In this document: positions 32,956 to 42,026 of the stretch, in pieces
Layout: every line of letters starts with the position of its first letter
Numbering within the stretch: the stretch's first letter is position 1
Origin: Raineyella sp. W15-4
GTDB lineage: Bacteria > Actinomycetota > Actinomycetes > Propionibacteriales > Propionibacteriaceae
Direction: 5' to 3'
Length of the DNA stretch: 64,000 bases
Assembly (NCBI RefSeq): GCF_033170155.1
Contig: NZ_CP137079.1
Location: forward strand, 1,922,001-1,986,000
Notes under the pieces: generated by a model
The model's input: the letters and a program-made list of their open reading frames with translations, nothing else
Told to the model about the DNA's origin: nothing
The model's database searches: none
Position numbers and translations under genes: made by a program

Positions 32956-33335
32956 CAGCGGTCCCCACCCTTGCCCCGGCGGGTGGCGGAGCGCAGCCCG
33001 TAGCTGAACGCCGCGACCTTCACCAGCGGCCCGCCGACGGTGGCGCGGAACAGCGTGGTCAGCTCGGCGGCGTTGCGGGCGACGGTGGTGGCGTTCGCAG
33101 TGACCCGCGAGGCGTCCTCGGTGATCACGCCGACCTTCTCGATCTCGGAGTTGGCCGCGGTCACGGTGCCGCGCAGCTCGGTCATGATCGGGACCAGCGA
33201 ATGACCGAAGTCACGCACGACGAGCCGGACCTCCTCCAGGACCCGGGCCAGCTTGAGCAGCGGGCGGGCGAGGAAGGCCACCAGGAGCAGGGCCGCCACA
33301 GCGGCGAGCAGGCCGGCGATGCCACCGACGGTCAT
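32955..33335 (-). CDS. DUF948-family membrane protein
   Basis: 126 residues: an N-terminal transmembrane helix (IAGLLAAVAALLLVAFLARPLL) and a long amphipathic helix with regular TAANSEIEKVGVITEDASRVTANATTVA-type heptads, as in DUF948 proteins. These are thought to be membrane-anchored coiled coils of unknown role. It is the first gene of the alaS-ruvX-mltG-aro run. The 100-nt gap upstream is shared with the divergent gene at 33436. Confidence 0.8.
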   Translation of the reverse strand: MTVGGIAGLLAAVAALLLVAFLARPLLKLARVLEEVRLVVRDFGHSLVPIMTELRGTVTAANSEIEKVGVITEDASRVTANATTVARNAAELTTLFRATVGGPLVKVAAFSYGLRSATRRGKGGDR

Positions 33336-33423
33336 CAGGTACCTCCGTGTCGAGAGCAGGATGGAGCAAATTCAACAGGGTCGACCCTACAACCCGGTTC
33401 CACCATTTCCCGCACGCAGCCAA

Positions 33424-33429
33424 TAGTGT
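33424..33429 (+). promoter_or_regulatory. -10-like TAGTGT for the gene at 33436 (probably leaderless)
   Basis: TAGTGT fits TANNNT and ends 6 nt before the ATG at 33436. Confidence 0.45.
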
Positions 33430-33435
33430 GAAGCC

Positions 33436-34212
33436 ATGGTGAGTACCACGTGGATCGAGGATTTCCCGGGGTGGGAACACGGGTCCTACCACGAGTATTC
33501 CGGCGTATACCGACGGCGGACGGACGGCCTGAGCATCCGGGTGCTGCAGGGGCGTCCGCCCGTCCCCGCGCCGGCCGAGGTGGGCGGCGACTGGCCGGTG
33601 GCCCGCTCCTGGTTGGTGTCGTTCTGGCGGCTGCACGACTCGCAGAGCTTCCATCTGGTCGGGCCCGACGCGGTCGATCTCGCCGATGTGCTGGGCCTGG
33701 ACGGGGTGAGCGTGGCGACCATGCTGGTCGAGCTCAACAAACGGGTCGGGCTGCTGGCGTGGCCGGCCTACGCCCCCGGGTTCGAGTGGACCGGGGACCT
33801 GGACGGCGGGGCCACCCCGCCGGAGCGGGCCCCCGAGGACTGGCTGGACCGGCTGCTCGCCGCCGGCTGGACCGAACTCTTCGTGGACGACACCCCGATG
33901 GCCCAGCACCGCGACGGGGAGCTGGTGATCCGGGTCGGCGTCGATCCGGCGGACGTCTCGTCGACGTACGTCCCACAGTGCTGGTTCCTGGAGTTCGCCA
34001 CCACCGAGCAGCGGCCGCTGCGGCGCGTCTTCGGCGGCACGTCGCCGCTGGCACCTGCCGGTGAGCTCTACGTCACGCCGTGGCGGGACACCGAGATGGT
34101 GCTCGACTACCTGGTGGAACTGCCCGCGGCCACCGGGGTCGACGCGATCCGGTCCTGGCTGCAGGCCTCGACCGACAGCGCGGTCGAGTTCGTCGCGCCG
34201 GAGGGGGCCTAG
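33436..34212 (+). CDS. protein of unknown function
   Basis: 258 residues that I do not recognise. It has no signal peptide or membrane helix, is rich in Trp and acidic residues and looks soluble. Notable stretches are [18 protein letters not shown] near the start, a central [17 protein letters not shown] and a C-terminal [21 protein letters not shown]. Base composition and codon use look like the neighbours. A TAGTGT element 6 nt upstream suggests its own leaderless transcript. The 3' end overlaps the convergent rarA gene by 4 nt. Its position between the alaS operon and rarA gives no functional hint. Confidence 0.7.
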   Translation: MVSTTWIEDFPGWEHGSYHEYSGVYRRRTDGLSIRVLQGRPPVPAPAEVGGDWPVARSWLVSFWRLHDSQSFHLVGPDAVDLADVLGLDGVSVATMLVELNKRVGLLAWPAYAPGFEWTGDLDGGATPPERAPEDWLDRLLAAGWTELFVDDTPMAQHRDGELVIRVGVDPADVSSTYVPQCWFLEFATTEQRPLRRVFGGTSPLAPAGELYVTPWRDTEMVLDYLVELPAATGVDAIRSWLQASTDSAVEFVAPEGA

Positions 34213-35612
34213 CTCCGCCGGTCGGGTCGTTTGCCCAGCAGGTCGTCCAGCACCTCGAGCCGGTCGGCCATCGCCGCCTCGGCACCGTTGCGGGTCGGCG
34301 TGTAGTACTCCGCGTCGACCAGGTCGTCGGGCAGGTACTGCTGCCGGGCGACGCTGTGCGGCGCGTCGTGGGCGTAGACATAGCCCTTGCCGTGTCCCAG
34401 CGCCGCCGCGCCGCGGTAGTGCGCATCGCGCAGGTGCGGCGGCACCGGGCCGCCCTTCCCGGCGCGGACGTCGGCCAGGGCCGCGGCGATGCCGAGGTAG
34501 GCGGCGTTCGACTTGGGGGCCATCGCGCAGGCGACGGTGGCGTGGGCCAGGGTGATCCGCGCCTCCGGCATGCCGATCAGCTGCACGGCCTGCGCGGCGG
34601 CGACGCAGGTCTGGAGCACCGAGGACTGGGCCATCCCGATGTCCTCGCTGGCGGAGATGATCAGCCGGCGGGCGACGAACCGGGGGTCCTCGCCGGCCTC
34701 CAGCATCCGGGCCAGGTAGTGCAGGGCCGCCTGGACGTCGGAGCCGCGGATCGACTTGATGAACGCGCTGATCACGTCGTAGTGCTGGTCGCCGCCCCTG
34801 TCGTAGCGGACCGCGGCGCGGTCCACCGCCTGTTCCAGAGCGGCCAGATCGATCGTCGCGCTCTCGCGCGCAGTCTGGCCCGTGTCGCCCCGGGCGGTGG
34901 CCCCGGCGGCGGCCTCCTCCAGGTAGGTCAACGCTCGTCGGGCGTCGCCGCCGGCCATCTGCAGCAGCGCCGCGCGGGCCTCCGTGGTCAGCGTGTAGGT
35001 CCCGCCGGTCGGTGTCCGCAGCCCGCGGTTGTCGCCGAGTGCCCGGTCGAGCAGGACGCCGATCCCCTCGTCGGTCAGCGGCCGGAGGGTGAGCAGCAGG
35101 GAGCGGGACAGCAGCGGGGAGATCACCGAGAAGCTCGGATTCTCGGTGGTGGCGGCGATCAGGGTGACCAGCCGGTTCTCCACCGCCGGCAGCAGCACGT
35201 CCTGCTGGGCCTTGGAGAACCGGTGCACCTCGTCGACGAACAGCACCGTGGGGTTGCCCCGGGCGAGTTCCCGCTTGGCGAGGTCCAGCTCGGCGCGGAC
35301 ATCCTTGACTCCGGCGGTGACGGCCGAGATCTCGACGAACCGGCGGTTCGTCGAGCGGGACACCACCGCGGCGACGGTGGTCTTACCGACCCCGGGTGGA
35401 CCCCAGAGGAAGACCGATCCTGGTTCCCCGGCCGCCAGCCTGCGCAGCGGCGACCCTGGGGTGAGCAGGTGGTCCTGCCCGACGATCTCGTCGAGCGTAC
35501 GCGGCCGGAGCCGGACCGCCAGGGGTTGCTGACCGGGCCCGGCCCAGCTCAGGGTCCCGCCACGGGCGTCCGTGGCGGGATCGTCGGCATCGGAGAACAG
35601 ATCGTGTGACAT
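34209..35612 (-). CDS. rarA: replication-associated recombination protein RarA (MgsA), AAA+ ATPase
   Basis: 467 residues. AAA+ core with [14 protein letters not shown], Walker [12 protein letters not shown], Walker [11 protein letters not shown] and sensor 1 [10 protein letters not shown], followed by helical clamp-loader-like domains ([25 protein letters not shown] and [13 protein letters not shown]). RarA acts at stalled replication forks. The ATG at 35612 is chosen over an in-frame codon 12 residues earlier; a TAGGCT hexamer lies 10 nt upstream. Confidence 0.93.
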   Translation of the reverse strand: MSHDLFSDADDPATDARGGTLSWAGPGQQPLAVRLRPRTLDEIVGQDHLLTPGSPLRRLAAGEPGSVFLWGPPGVGKTTVAAVVSRSTNRRFVEISAVTAGVKDVRAELDLAKRELARGNPTVLFVDEVHRFSKAQQDVLLPAVENRLVTLIAATTENPSFSVISPLLSRSLLLTLRPLTDEGIGVLLDRALGDNRGLRTPTGGTYTLTTEARAALLQMAGGDARRALTYLEEAAAGATARGDTGQTARESATIDLAALEQAVDRAAVRYDRGGDQHYDVISAFIKSIRGSDVQAALHYLARMLEAGEDPRFVARRLIISASEDIGMAQSSVLQTCVAAAQAVQLIGMPEARITLAHATVACAMAPKSNAAYLGIAAALADVRAGKGGPVPPHLRDAHYRGAAALGHGKGYVYAHDAPHSVARQQYLPDDLVDAEYYTPTRNGAEAAMADRLEVLDDLLGKRPDRRS

Positions 35613-35622
35613 GGCGCCTGCC

Positions 35623-35628
35623 AGCCTA
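35623..35628 (-). promoter_or_regulatory. -10-like TAGGCT for rarA
   Basis: On the minus strand TAGGCT ends 10 nt before the rarA ATG in the 32-nt gap after aspS, giving at most a few nt of leader. Confidence 0.4.
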
Positions 35629-35644
35629 GCCGGGCGCCCCAGCC

Positions 35645-37483
35645 TCACAGCGTGGCGCGGACCGTCTTCTCCTCGACGGCCGGCTGGTCCTCGCCGCCGG
35701 CCTTGGCCGCCTTCTCCTTGGGCTTGGCGTCCACGCCGGCCTCCCGGCGCTGCTTGAGCGTGATCGGCGCCGGCGCGCCGGTCAGCGGATCGTAGCCGTT
35801 GCCCGACTTCGGGAAGGCGATCACATCGCGGATCGAGTCGGTGTGCGCCATCAGGCAGACGATCCGGTCCCAGCCGAAGGCGATGCCGCCGTGCGGCGGG
35901 GCGCCGAACTTGAACGCGTCGAGCAGGAAGCCGAACTTCTCCTGGGCCTCCTCCTCACCGATGCCCATCACGGCGAAGACCCGCTCCTGGATGTCGCGGC
36001 GGTGGATACGGATCGAGCCACCGCCGATCTCGTTGCCGTTGCAGACGATGTCGTACGCGTACGCCAGGGCGGCCCCGGGATCGGTGTCGAAGGTGTCCAT
36101 CGACTCCGGCTTGGGCGAGGTGAAGGCGTGGTGCACCGCGGTCCAGGCGCCCTCACCGACCGCGACGTCGCCCGCGGCGACCGCCTCGGTGGTCGGCTCG
36201 AACAGCGGTGCGTCGACCACCCAGAGGAAGCTCCAGGCGTTCTCGTCGATCATCCCGGTGCGGCGGCCGATCTCCAGCCGCGCGGCACCGAGCAGCTCCT
36301 GGGAGGCCTTCCGGCCACCGGCGGCGAAGAAGATCGCGTCACCGGGCCGCGCGCCGGTCGCGCCGGCGAGGCCGGCCCGCTCGGTGTCGGTGATGTTCTT
36401 GGCGACCGGACCGGCCAGAGTGCCGTCCTCGGCCACCGTCACGTACGCCAGGCCCTTCGCCCCGCGCTGCTTGGCCCACTCCTGCCAGGCGTCGAACTGG
36501 CGACGCGGCTGGGAGGCACCGCCCGGCATCACCACCGCCCCGACGTACGCCGCCTGGAACACCCGGAAGGTGGTGTCCTTGAAGTAGGCGGTCATATCGG
36601 TGAGCTGCAGGTCGAGGCGCAGGTCCGGCTTGTCCGAGCCGTAGCGGTCCATCGCGTCGGCGTACGTCAGCCGCGGGAAGGGTGTCGGCAGGTCGACGTC
36701 GATCAGCTTCCAGAGCGCGACCATCAGCTCCTCCGCCAGCGCCATCACGTCGTCCTGGTCGATGAAGCTCATCTCGATGTCGAGCTGGGTGAACTCGGGC
36801 TGCCGGTCGGCCCGGAAGTCCTCGTCACGGTAGCAGCGGGCGATCTGGTAGTAGCGCTCCATGCCGGCGACCATCAGCAGCTGCTTGAACAGCTGCGGGG
36901 ACTGCGGCAGGGCGTACCACGATCCCGGGGCCAGCCGGGCCGGGACGAGGAAGTCGCGGGCGCCCTCGGGAGTGGAACGGGTCAGTGTCGGCGTCTCGAT
37001 CTCGATGAAGTCGTGATCCGCCAGCACCCCACGGGCCGCCTGGGAGACCTTCGAGCGCAGCCGCAGGGCTGCGGCCTGGGCGGGCCGGCGCAGGTCGAGG
37101 TAGCGATACCGGAGCCGCGCCTCCTCGCCGACCGTGACGTGCTCGTCGATCTGGAACGGCAACGGGGCCGACGGGTTGAGCACCTCGAGCTCGCTGATCG
37201 CGACCTCGATCTCACCGGTCGGCAGGTCCGGGTTCGCGTTGCCCTCGGGGCGTTCCTCGACCAGGCCGGTGACCTTGATGCAGTACTCGTTGCGCAGGTC
37301 GTGGGCGCCCGACGACTGGAGGATCTCGTCCCGGACGACCACCTGGGCAACGCCGCTGGCGTCGCGAAGATCGATGAACGCCACCCCGCCGTGATCACGT
37401 CGACGAGCCACCCATCCCGCGAGGGTGACGGTCTGACCGGCGTGCGCGGCGCGCAGGGTACCGGCGTCATGGGTACGAATCAC
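35645..37483 (-). CDS. aspS: aspartyl-tRNA synthetase
   Basis: 612 residues, bacterial type with the GAD insertion domain. The anticodon-binding OB fold is [23 protein letters not shown]; class II motifs include FLVPARL-type motif 2 precursors, [30 protein letters not shown] and the motif 3 region [28 protein letters not shown]. The C-terminus has an extra charged tail of about 35 residues. The GTG at 37483 follows GGAAGGA by 6 nt; the longer open frame upstream has no similarity. Whether it is aspartate-specific or also charges tRNA-Asn is not decided here. Confidence 0.95.
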   Translation of the reverse strand: MIRTHDAGTLRAAHAGQTVTLAGWVARRRDHGGVAFIDLRDASGVAQVVVRDEILQSSGAHDLRNEYCIKVTGLVEERPEGNANPDLPTGEIEVAISELEVLNPSAPLPFQIDEHVTVGEEARLRYRYLDLRRPAQAAALRLRSKVSQAARGVLADHDFIEIETPTLTRSTPEGARDFLVPARLAPGSWYALPQSPQLFKQLLMVAGMERYYQIARCYRDEDFRADRQPEFTQLDIEMSFIDQDDVMALAEELMVALWKLIDVDLPTPFPRLTYADAMDRYGSDKPDLRLDLQLTDMTAYFKDTTFRVFQAAYVGAVVMPGGASQPRRQFDAWQEWAKQRGAKGLAYVTVAEDGTLAGPVAKNITDTERAGLAGATGARPGDAIFFAAGGRKASQELLGAARLEIGRRTGMIDENAWSFLWVVDAPLFEPTTEAVAAGDVAVGEGAWTAVHHAFTSPKPESMDTFDTDPGAALAYAYDIVCNGNEIGGGSIRIHRRDIQERVFAVMGIGEEEAQEKFGFLLDAFKFGAPPHGGIAFGWDRIVCLMAHTDSIRDVIAFPKSGNGYDPLTGAPAPITLKQRREAGVDAKPKEKAAKAGGEDQPAVEEKTVRATL

Positions 37484-37523
37484 AGGTGGTCCTTCCAGGG
37501 GTGGTCGGGGCGTACGGCCCCCC

Positions 37524-37529
37524 AGCCTA
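37524..37529 (-). promoter_or_regulatory. -10-like TAGGCT upstream of aspS
   Basis: On the minus strand TAGGCT lies 40 nt before the aspS GTG, leaving a short leader that carries the GGAAGGA ribosome-binding site. Confidence 0.4.
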
Positions 37530-37559
37530 CCGCCGATCAGTTGCCGGACCGCGCCCCGG

Positions 37560-38243
37560 TCAGTGCACCGGCTCGGGACTGGCCAGTCCGTGCCGGTAGG
37601 CGAACACCAGGATCTGCGTCCTCGACCGGACGCCGAACTTGTCCCCGAGGTGGCGCAGGTGGGCCTTGACGGCCGCCTCGGAGATGCACAACTCCGCGGC
37701 GATGTCCTTATTGGACAGCCCCTGGGCCAGGTGATCGAGCACTTCCTGCTCCCGGATCGTCGGCGCCGCGAAGGTGACCTTGGGCTTCTTCGGCCGGGGC
37801 GGCTCGGCCGGGGTCTCGGCGATGCTGCGCGCCAGGGCCCGGGCGATCCGCGGCGACAGCGGCATCTCGTCGGCAAGCGCCTGGCGGATGCCGTCGACGA
37901 GCTCGTCGGCGCCGGCGTCCTTGACCAGGTAGCCGGCCGCCCCGGCCCGGAGGGCAGGAACCACGTAGTCCAGCGACGCAAAACTGGTCACCGCGATGAT
38001 GCAGGCATCCGGGTGTCGCCGGCCGATCTCGGTCATCGCCTCAACCCCCGACATCCGCGGCATCTTGAGGTCCATCAGCACGACGTCGGGCCGGACCTCC
38101 TCGTAACGGGCGACCGCCTCCCGGCCGTCACTCGCCTCGGCGATCACCTCACAGTCCTCGGCGTCACCGAACAGGTGCCGGTATGCATCGCGCACCACGG
38201 CCTCGTCATCCACCACCAGAATTCTCGTCGGTTCCACATCCAT
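37560..38243 (-). CDS. NarL/LuxR-family response regulator
   Basis: 227 residues from the ATG at 38243. The receiver domain has the acidic pocket (VVDDE), phospho-Asp in [14 protein letters not shown], and the switch Lys in GYLVKDAG. A linker of about 25 Pro/Lys/Ala-rich residues leads to a LuxR helix-turn-helix ([43 protein letters not shown]). A TAGTCT hexamer abuts the ATG, so the GTG at 38237, 6 nt after it, may be the real, leaderless start. It lies divergent from a small secreted peptide gene and a HisKA_3 kinase, with which it probably forms a two-component system. Confidence 0.92.
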   Translation of the reverse strand: MDVEPTRILVVDDEAVVRDAYRHLFGDAEDCEVIAEASDGREAVARYEEVRPDVVLMDLKMPRMSGVEAMTEIGRRHPDACIIAVTSFASLDYVVPALRAGAAGYLVKDAGADELVDGIRQALADEMPLSPRIARALARSIAETPAEPPRPKKPKVTFAAPTIREQEVLDHLAQGLSNKDIAAELCISEAAVKAHLRHLGDKFGVRSRTQILVFAYRHGLASPEPVH

Positions 38244-38249
38244 AGACTA
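38244..38249 (-). promoter_or_regulatory. -10-like TAGTCT for the response regulator
   Basis: On the minus strand TAGTCT directly touches the ATG at 38243 and ends 6 nt before an in-frame GTG at 38237. The latter spacing equals that seen at several other genes of the window. Confidence 0.45.
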
Positions 38250-38352
38250 CGGGTCGGAGAACTAACCGAAAGGCGATGGTGCCCGACCATGCAGTCGACC
38301 AAGATGGGTGACGGCGCCGGGGGGTGCTGTCAGTCCAGGAAGGTGGGGCCCG

Positions 38353-38508
38353 ATGAAGCCGATGTTGAAGCAGATCCTCGTGATGGGTGTGACGCTGGTG
38401 GTCGTATCGGCCCCCACCTCCCTGGCAGCAAGCACCGGCGGCGGCACCGTGCAGCCGGCGGGGTTCTACTACATGATCTGCCATTACATTCCGATCGCCT
38501 GCTCCTGA
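38353..38508 (+). CDS. small secreted two-cysteine peptide
   Basis: 51 residues. The ATG at 38353 has a strong ribosome-binding site (AGGAAGGTGGGG) just upstream, much better than the in-frame ATG at 38308. Residues 1-25 form a classical signal peptide: Lys2 and Lys6, hydrophobic core ILVMGVTLVVVSA, cleavage plausible after SLA. The mature 26 residues are Gly/Thr-rich, then aromatic (GFYYMICHYIPIACS) with Cys43 and Cys50, which could form a C-x6-C disulfide loop at the very C-terminus. I recognise no family. It lies between a divergent response regulator and its likely sensor kinase, so a signalling or sensed peptide is a fair hypothesis, not shown. Confidence 0.6.
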   Translation: MKPMLKQILVMGVTLVVVSAPTSLAASTGGGTVQPAGFYYMICHYIPIACS

Positions 38509-38511
38509 GTC

Positions 38512-38528
38512 CCGCCCGACTGGGGCGG
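38512..38528 (+). terminator. hairpin after the peptide gene (possible terminator or attenuator)
   Basis: CCGCCC and GGGCGG form a perfect 6-bp stem around GACTG, 3 nt after the peptide stop. No T-run follows, so it may lower rather than stop transcription into the kinase gene. Confidence 0.35.
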
Positions 38529-38551
38529 AGACAGCACAGACTCTTGCCCCG

Positions 38552-39913
38552 ATGGGACCACGTCGACCGGACCTCGGTCCAACGGGAGCGCTTGCCGCTC
38601 GGGCGATTGGGTCAGGACCAGTGAGTGCGCGCGATCAGCGGATGCCCGGCCGCACGGTTCCTGACCCGTCGGCCGGGGGTTCTCTCATTGCAGACACCGC
38701 GGGCTCGTCGATACTACGTCGAGGACTACCGGTCCGCCTCAGTAGACTGTTGAGCAGCCGACCGCTCGCGCCGTGGTTGAGGCTGTCGCTGGCAGTCCTT
38801 GTGACAGTCAGCGCGGTCGATGACATCACCAGGGCCATCACCTCGGCTCCTCCGCGGCTCACTCCGGGCCACCTCCCTATGGTGCTCGGCACCACCTTGA
38901 TGTACGTAGTGCTCTATCTCGCCTTGTGGCGAACTGGTTGGGCGGCCCTCGCGAGTGTCCCTCTGCTTGCGGTCATCCTGATCAGCAGGAGTGACGCGAC
39001 CGGAATCCTGACCGGTGTCCTTATCGTCCTGCTTACGCCGATGACCACACGCTGGGCCGTTACCGGGGCGACCTGGCTGATCTTCCTTGCGTGGTTGGTG
39101 GTGGCCAGCGCACTGCACGGCGCCCAGTGGTCCGATCTCTTCTGGCCGGTGCTGCTGTTGTTCTTCGTCGCCGGGACGATCGGCACCGGCGTCCGCGGCT
39201 TCCAGCGGGCCCGCGAGGCCGACCGTCGTCAACTCAAGGAGCTCCGCGAGGAGAACCTGCGGATCCGGGAGGACGAACGGGCCGCCCTGGCCCGGGAACT
39301 CCACGATGTCGTCGCCCACGAGCTGTCGATCATCTCACTGCAGATCACCAGCCGTTCGCGTACCGATGACCCCACCGAGCTCCGGCAGGTGCTGGACAGC
39401 GTCAAGCGCTCCACCCACTCCGCCCTCTACGAGCTCCGCCTCCTCGTCGGACTGCTCCGCGAGGGCGGGCCCGACGAGTCGGACCTGGGCCACCTCAGCG
39501 ACGACACCTCGGTGGTCGGAGTCGCGGAGCAGTTGCGCCAGCAGCTCTCCGACCTCGGTCACACCACAATGTGTCAGGTGCCGGCCGAGATCGACGACCT
39601 GCCGGCGACGCTCACCCGCACCCTGATCCGGATCCTGCAGGAGTCGAGCACCAACATCGTCAAGCACGCCGCCCCGGGCGGGATCTGCCAGGCCACCATC
39701 CGGCTCACCCCCGACGAGGTGGTGCTGAGCGTGACCAACCCGTTGGGATCACGACCCCCCGCCGCCGACCTGCGCCGTGGTCCCACCGGGTGGGGGCTGC
39801 GCGGGATCGCCGAGCGGGTCGACCTGCTCGGCGGCGACTTCTCCGCCGGACCGGCCGGTGATCGCTGGGTGGTCCGCGCCAGCATCCCGCTCTCGGCGGA
39901 CGAACTGGCCTGA
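38552..39913 (+). CDS. HisKA_3-type sensor histidine kinase
   Basis: 453 codons from the ATG at 38552. The first 60 residues have no clear structure and no ribosome-binding site precedes them; GTG 38621 or ATG 38642 are alternative starts. About four or five transmembrane segments (for example LRLSLAVLVTVSAV, TLMYVVLYLALW, VPLLAVILIS, LFWPVLLLFFVAGTIG) are followed by a coiled linker, the H-box DERAALARELHDVVAHELSIISLQI, an N-box ILQESSTNIVKHA and a G-box GWGLRGIAERVDLLGG. There is no sizeable extracellular domain, so sensing probably occurs in or near the membrane. The likely partner is the NarL-type regulator at 37560. Confidence 0.88.
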   Translation: MGPRRPDLGPTGALAARAIGSGPVSARDQRMPGRTVPDPSAGGSLIADTAGSSILRRGLPVRLSRLLSSRPLAPWLRLSLAVLVTVSAVDDITRAITSAPPRLTPGHLPMVLGTTLMYVVLYLALWRTGWAALASVPLLAVILISRSDATGILTGVLIVLLTPMTTRWAVTGATWLIFLAWLVVASALHGAQWSDLFWPVLLLFFVAGTIGTGVRGFQRAREADRRQLKELREENLRIREDERAALARELHDVVAHELSIISLQITSRSRTDDPTELRQVLDSVKRSTHSALYELRLLVGLLREGGPDESDLGHLSDDTSVVGVAEQLRQQLSDLGHTTMCQVPAEIDDLPATLTRTLIRILQESSTNIVKHAAPGGICQATIRLTPDEVVLSVTNPLGSRPPAADLRRGPTGWGLRGIAERVDLLGGDFSAGPAGDRWVVRASIPLSADELA

Positions 39914-39914
39914 G

Positions 39915-39939
39915 ACCGTCCGGCTCAGCCGCGGACGGT
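39915..39939. terminator. inverted repeat between the convergent kinase gene and hisS
   Basis: ACCGTCCG (39915-39922) and CGGACGGT (39932-39939) form a perfect 8-bp stem with a 9-nt loop. It begins 1 nt after the kinase stop and covers the hisS stop, so it may end the kinase transcript. It lacks a T-run. Confidence 0.4.
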
Positions 39940-41277
39940 GCGCGGGAACAGGTCCTCGGCCGGAGGCAGCCAGGCCTGCGGATCCGCAGCGACCTGGTCA
40001 CCGGAGCGGATGTCCTTGACCTCGTCGTGCTCCCCCGCCCCGAACCAGACGAACGGGATCCCCCGCCGGTCCGCATAGCGGATCTGCTTGCCGAACTTGT
40101 CCGCCTTCGGCGCGACCTCGGTCGGGACACCCCGCCGGCGCAGCTGGTCGGCGGTCCGCAGCGCCCGCTCGCGGGTGTCCTCGCTGTCCACCGCGACCAG
40201 CACGCAGGTCGGCACCGAGCGGCTGGAGGTGAGCTCCCCTCGGCCGAGGATGGGCGCCAGCAGGCGGGTCACCCCGAACGAGTAGCCGACCCCAGGGAAG
40301 GTGACCCTGCCGTCGGACGCCAGTGCGTCGTACCGGCCGCCGGAGGCGACCGACCCCATCCGCTCCGAGCCCTGCAGCAGCGTCTCGTACACCGTGCCGG
40401 TGTAGTAGTCGAGTCCACGGGCGATCTTCAGGTCGGCGAGCATCCGGCCCGGCACCTGGCGCTCCGCGACCCGCACCACGGCAGCGAGGTCGGCCAGGCC
40501 CTGGTCGAGCAGCTCGTGCTCGACGCCCAGCGCCCGGACCCGGTCGACGAACGACTCGTCCGGGGTAGCGATACCGGCCAGGGCCACGCACTGCACCGCC
40601 TGGGCCGGGGCCAGGCCCAGCTCGTCCACCAGTGTCTCGGCGACGGCATCGGGCCCGATCTTGTCGTACTTGTCGACCCGCTGCAGCACCGCGGCGGGGT
40701 CCTCGATGCCCAGCCCGCGGTAGAAGCCCTCGGACAGCTTGCGGTTGTTGACGTGCAGCACCACCGGCGGGATGCCGAGGTCGACGTGCAGCTTCTCGAA
40801 CGCGTCGAGGGCCACCAGCGGGATCTCCACGTCGTGGTGGTCAGCCAGCGTTCCCTGCCCGACAATGTCGATGTCGGCCTGCAGGAACTCCCGGTAGCGT
40901 CCCTCCTGGGGTCGCTCGCCGCGCCAGACCTTCTGGACCTGGTAGCGGCGGAACGGGAACACCAGGTGCCCGGCGTGCTCCAGCACGTAGCGGGCGAACG
41001 GCACAGTGAGGTCGAAGTGCAGCCCCAGGTCGTCACCGTCACCGTCGAGGCCCTGCAGGCCGTCGTTCAGACCCTGGAGTCTTCGGACGACGTAGATCTC
41101 CTTGTCGATCTCCCCCTTGCGGGCCAGCTGCTCCATCGGCTCGACCGCGCGGGTCTCGATCGGGGCGAAGCCGTGCAGCTCGAAGGTCGACGTCAGGATC
41201 CGCAGCGCATGCAACTCGACCATCCGTTCGGCCGGGAGGAACTCGGGGAAACCGGACATCGGCTTGGGGCGGCTCAT
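39925..41277 (-). CDS. hisS: histidyl-tRNA synthetase
   Basis: 450 residues, class II synthetase. SGFPEFLPAERMVELHALRILTSTFELHGF opens the core; FDLTVPFARYV, RRYQVQKVWRGERPQEGRYREFLQADIDIVG (motif 2) and the histidine-specific region ARGLDYYTGTVYET are present; the C-terminal anticodon domain ends the protein. AGAAAGG precedes the ATG by about 14 nt. It lies 32 nt after an MBL-fold gene, in the common rel-MBL-hisS-aspS neighbourhood. Confidence 0.95.
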   Translation of the reverse strand: MSRPKPMSGFPEFLPAERMVELHALRILTSTFELHGFAPIETRAVEPMEQLARKGEIDKEIYVVRRLQGLNDGLQGLDGDGDDLGLHFDLTVPFARYVLEHAGHLVFPFRRYQVQKVWRGERPQEGRYREFLQADIDIVGQGTLADHHDVEIPLVALDAFEKLHVDLGIPPVVLHVNNRKLSEGFYRGLGIEDPAAVLQRVDKYDKIGPDAVAETLVDELGLAPAQAVQCVALAGIATPDESFVDRVRALGVEHELLDQGLADLAAVVRVAERQVPGRMLADLKIARGLDYYTGTVYETLLQGSERMGSVASGGRYDALASDGRVTFPGVGYSFGVTRLLAPILGRGELTSSRSVPTCVLVAVDSEDTRERALRTADQLRRRGVPTEVAPKADKFGKQIRYADRRGIPFVWFGAGEHDEVKDIRSGDQVAADPQAWLPPAEDLFPRTVRG

Positions 41278-41309
41278 GCGGGCACAGGCCTTTCTGGAAC
41301 GGAAAAGGG

Positions 41310-42008
41310 TCAGAACGAGGTTAGTCCCTCACGAGTGAGGTACGGATTGGCGGCCCGCTCCCGGGACACCGTGGTCTGACCGCCGTGACCGGGCAACAGC
41401 ACGGTGTCGTCGGGCAGGCCGAGGACCACGGTGCGGAGCGTACGACGCATCGCCGCGGCGTCACCGCCGGGGAGGTCGACCCGGCCGACGCTGCCGGCGA
41501 ACACCACGTCCCCGGTGAACACCAGCGGCCGGTCGGCGGGCGCCACCCGGTAGAGCACCGAGCCCGGGGTGTGCCCGGGAGCGTGCAGCACCTCGATCTC
41601 CAAACCGGCCAGGGTGATCCGGTCCCCGTCGGCGACCTCGTGCACCACCGCCGGTTCCCGCTCGGTGAAGTCGCGGGCCCGGCCCAGTGCCTGCTCGACG
41701 AACTCATAGGCACCCGGGATGTCGTACGGATCGGTGAGTCGGGCCCGGTCGGCGGGGTGGATCCAGCAGTCGACACCGTACGTCGCACAGACGTCGGTGG
41801 CGCTGTAGAGATGGTCGAGATGGCCGTGGGTCAGCAGCACCCCTTGTGGCTCCAGGCCGTGCTCCTCGACCAGGTCACGCACGGTGTCGAACGCGCCGAC
41901 GCCCGGGTCGAGGACGATGCACGGCCCCCGGTCGGCCGGCGCGACCAGGTAGCAGTTGGTCTGCCACGGCCCGGCGGGAAATGACGCGATGAACACAACG
42001 GCCACCAT
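41310..42008 (-). CDS. MBL-fold metallo-hydrolase (glyoxalase II-like)
   Basis: 232 residues. Two-metal beta-lactamase fold: HxHxDH motif in LLTHGHLDHLYSA, then HAPGHTPGSVLYR, FTGDVVFAGSVGRVDLPGG and LLPGHGGQTTVSRERAANPYL. This pattern fits the glyoxalase II/YcbL-like group of thioester hydrolases; the substrate is unknown. The frame is open far upstream, antisense to the DUF349 gene, but family similarity starts at FIASFPAGPWQTNCYLV; ATG 42008 and GTG 41996 are both possible starts. It is divergent from the DUF349 gene with an 18-nt gap. Confidence 0.85.
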   Translation of the reverse strand: MVAVVFIASFPAGPWQTNCYLVAPADRGPCIVLDPGVGAFDTVRDLVEEHGLEPQGVLLTHGHLDHLYSATDVCATYGVDCWIHPADRARLTDPYDIPGAYEFVEQALGRARDFTEREPAVVHEVADGDRITLAGLEIEVLHAPGHTPGSVLYRVAPADRPLVFTGDVVFAGSVGRVDLPGGDAAAMRRTLRTVVLGLPDDTVLLPGHGGQTTVSRERAANPYLTREGLTSF

Positions 42009-42026
42009 ATCCGGCAAGATGTACCC

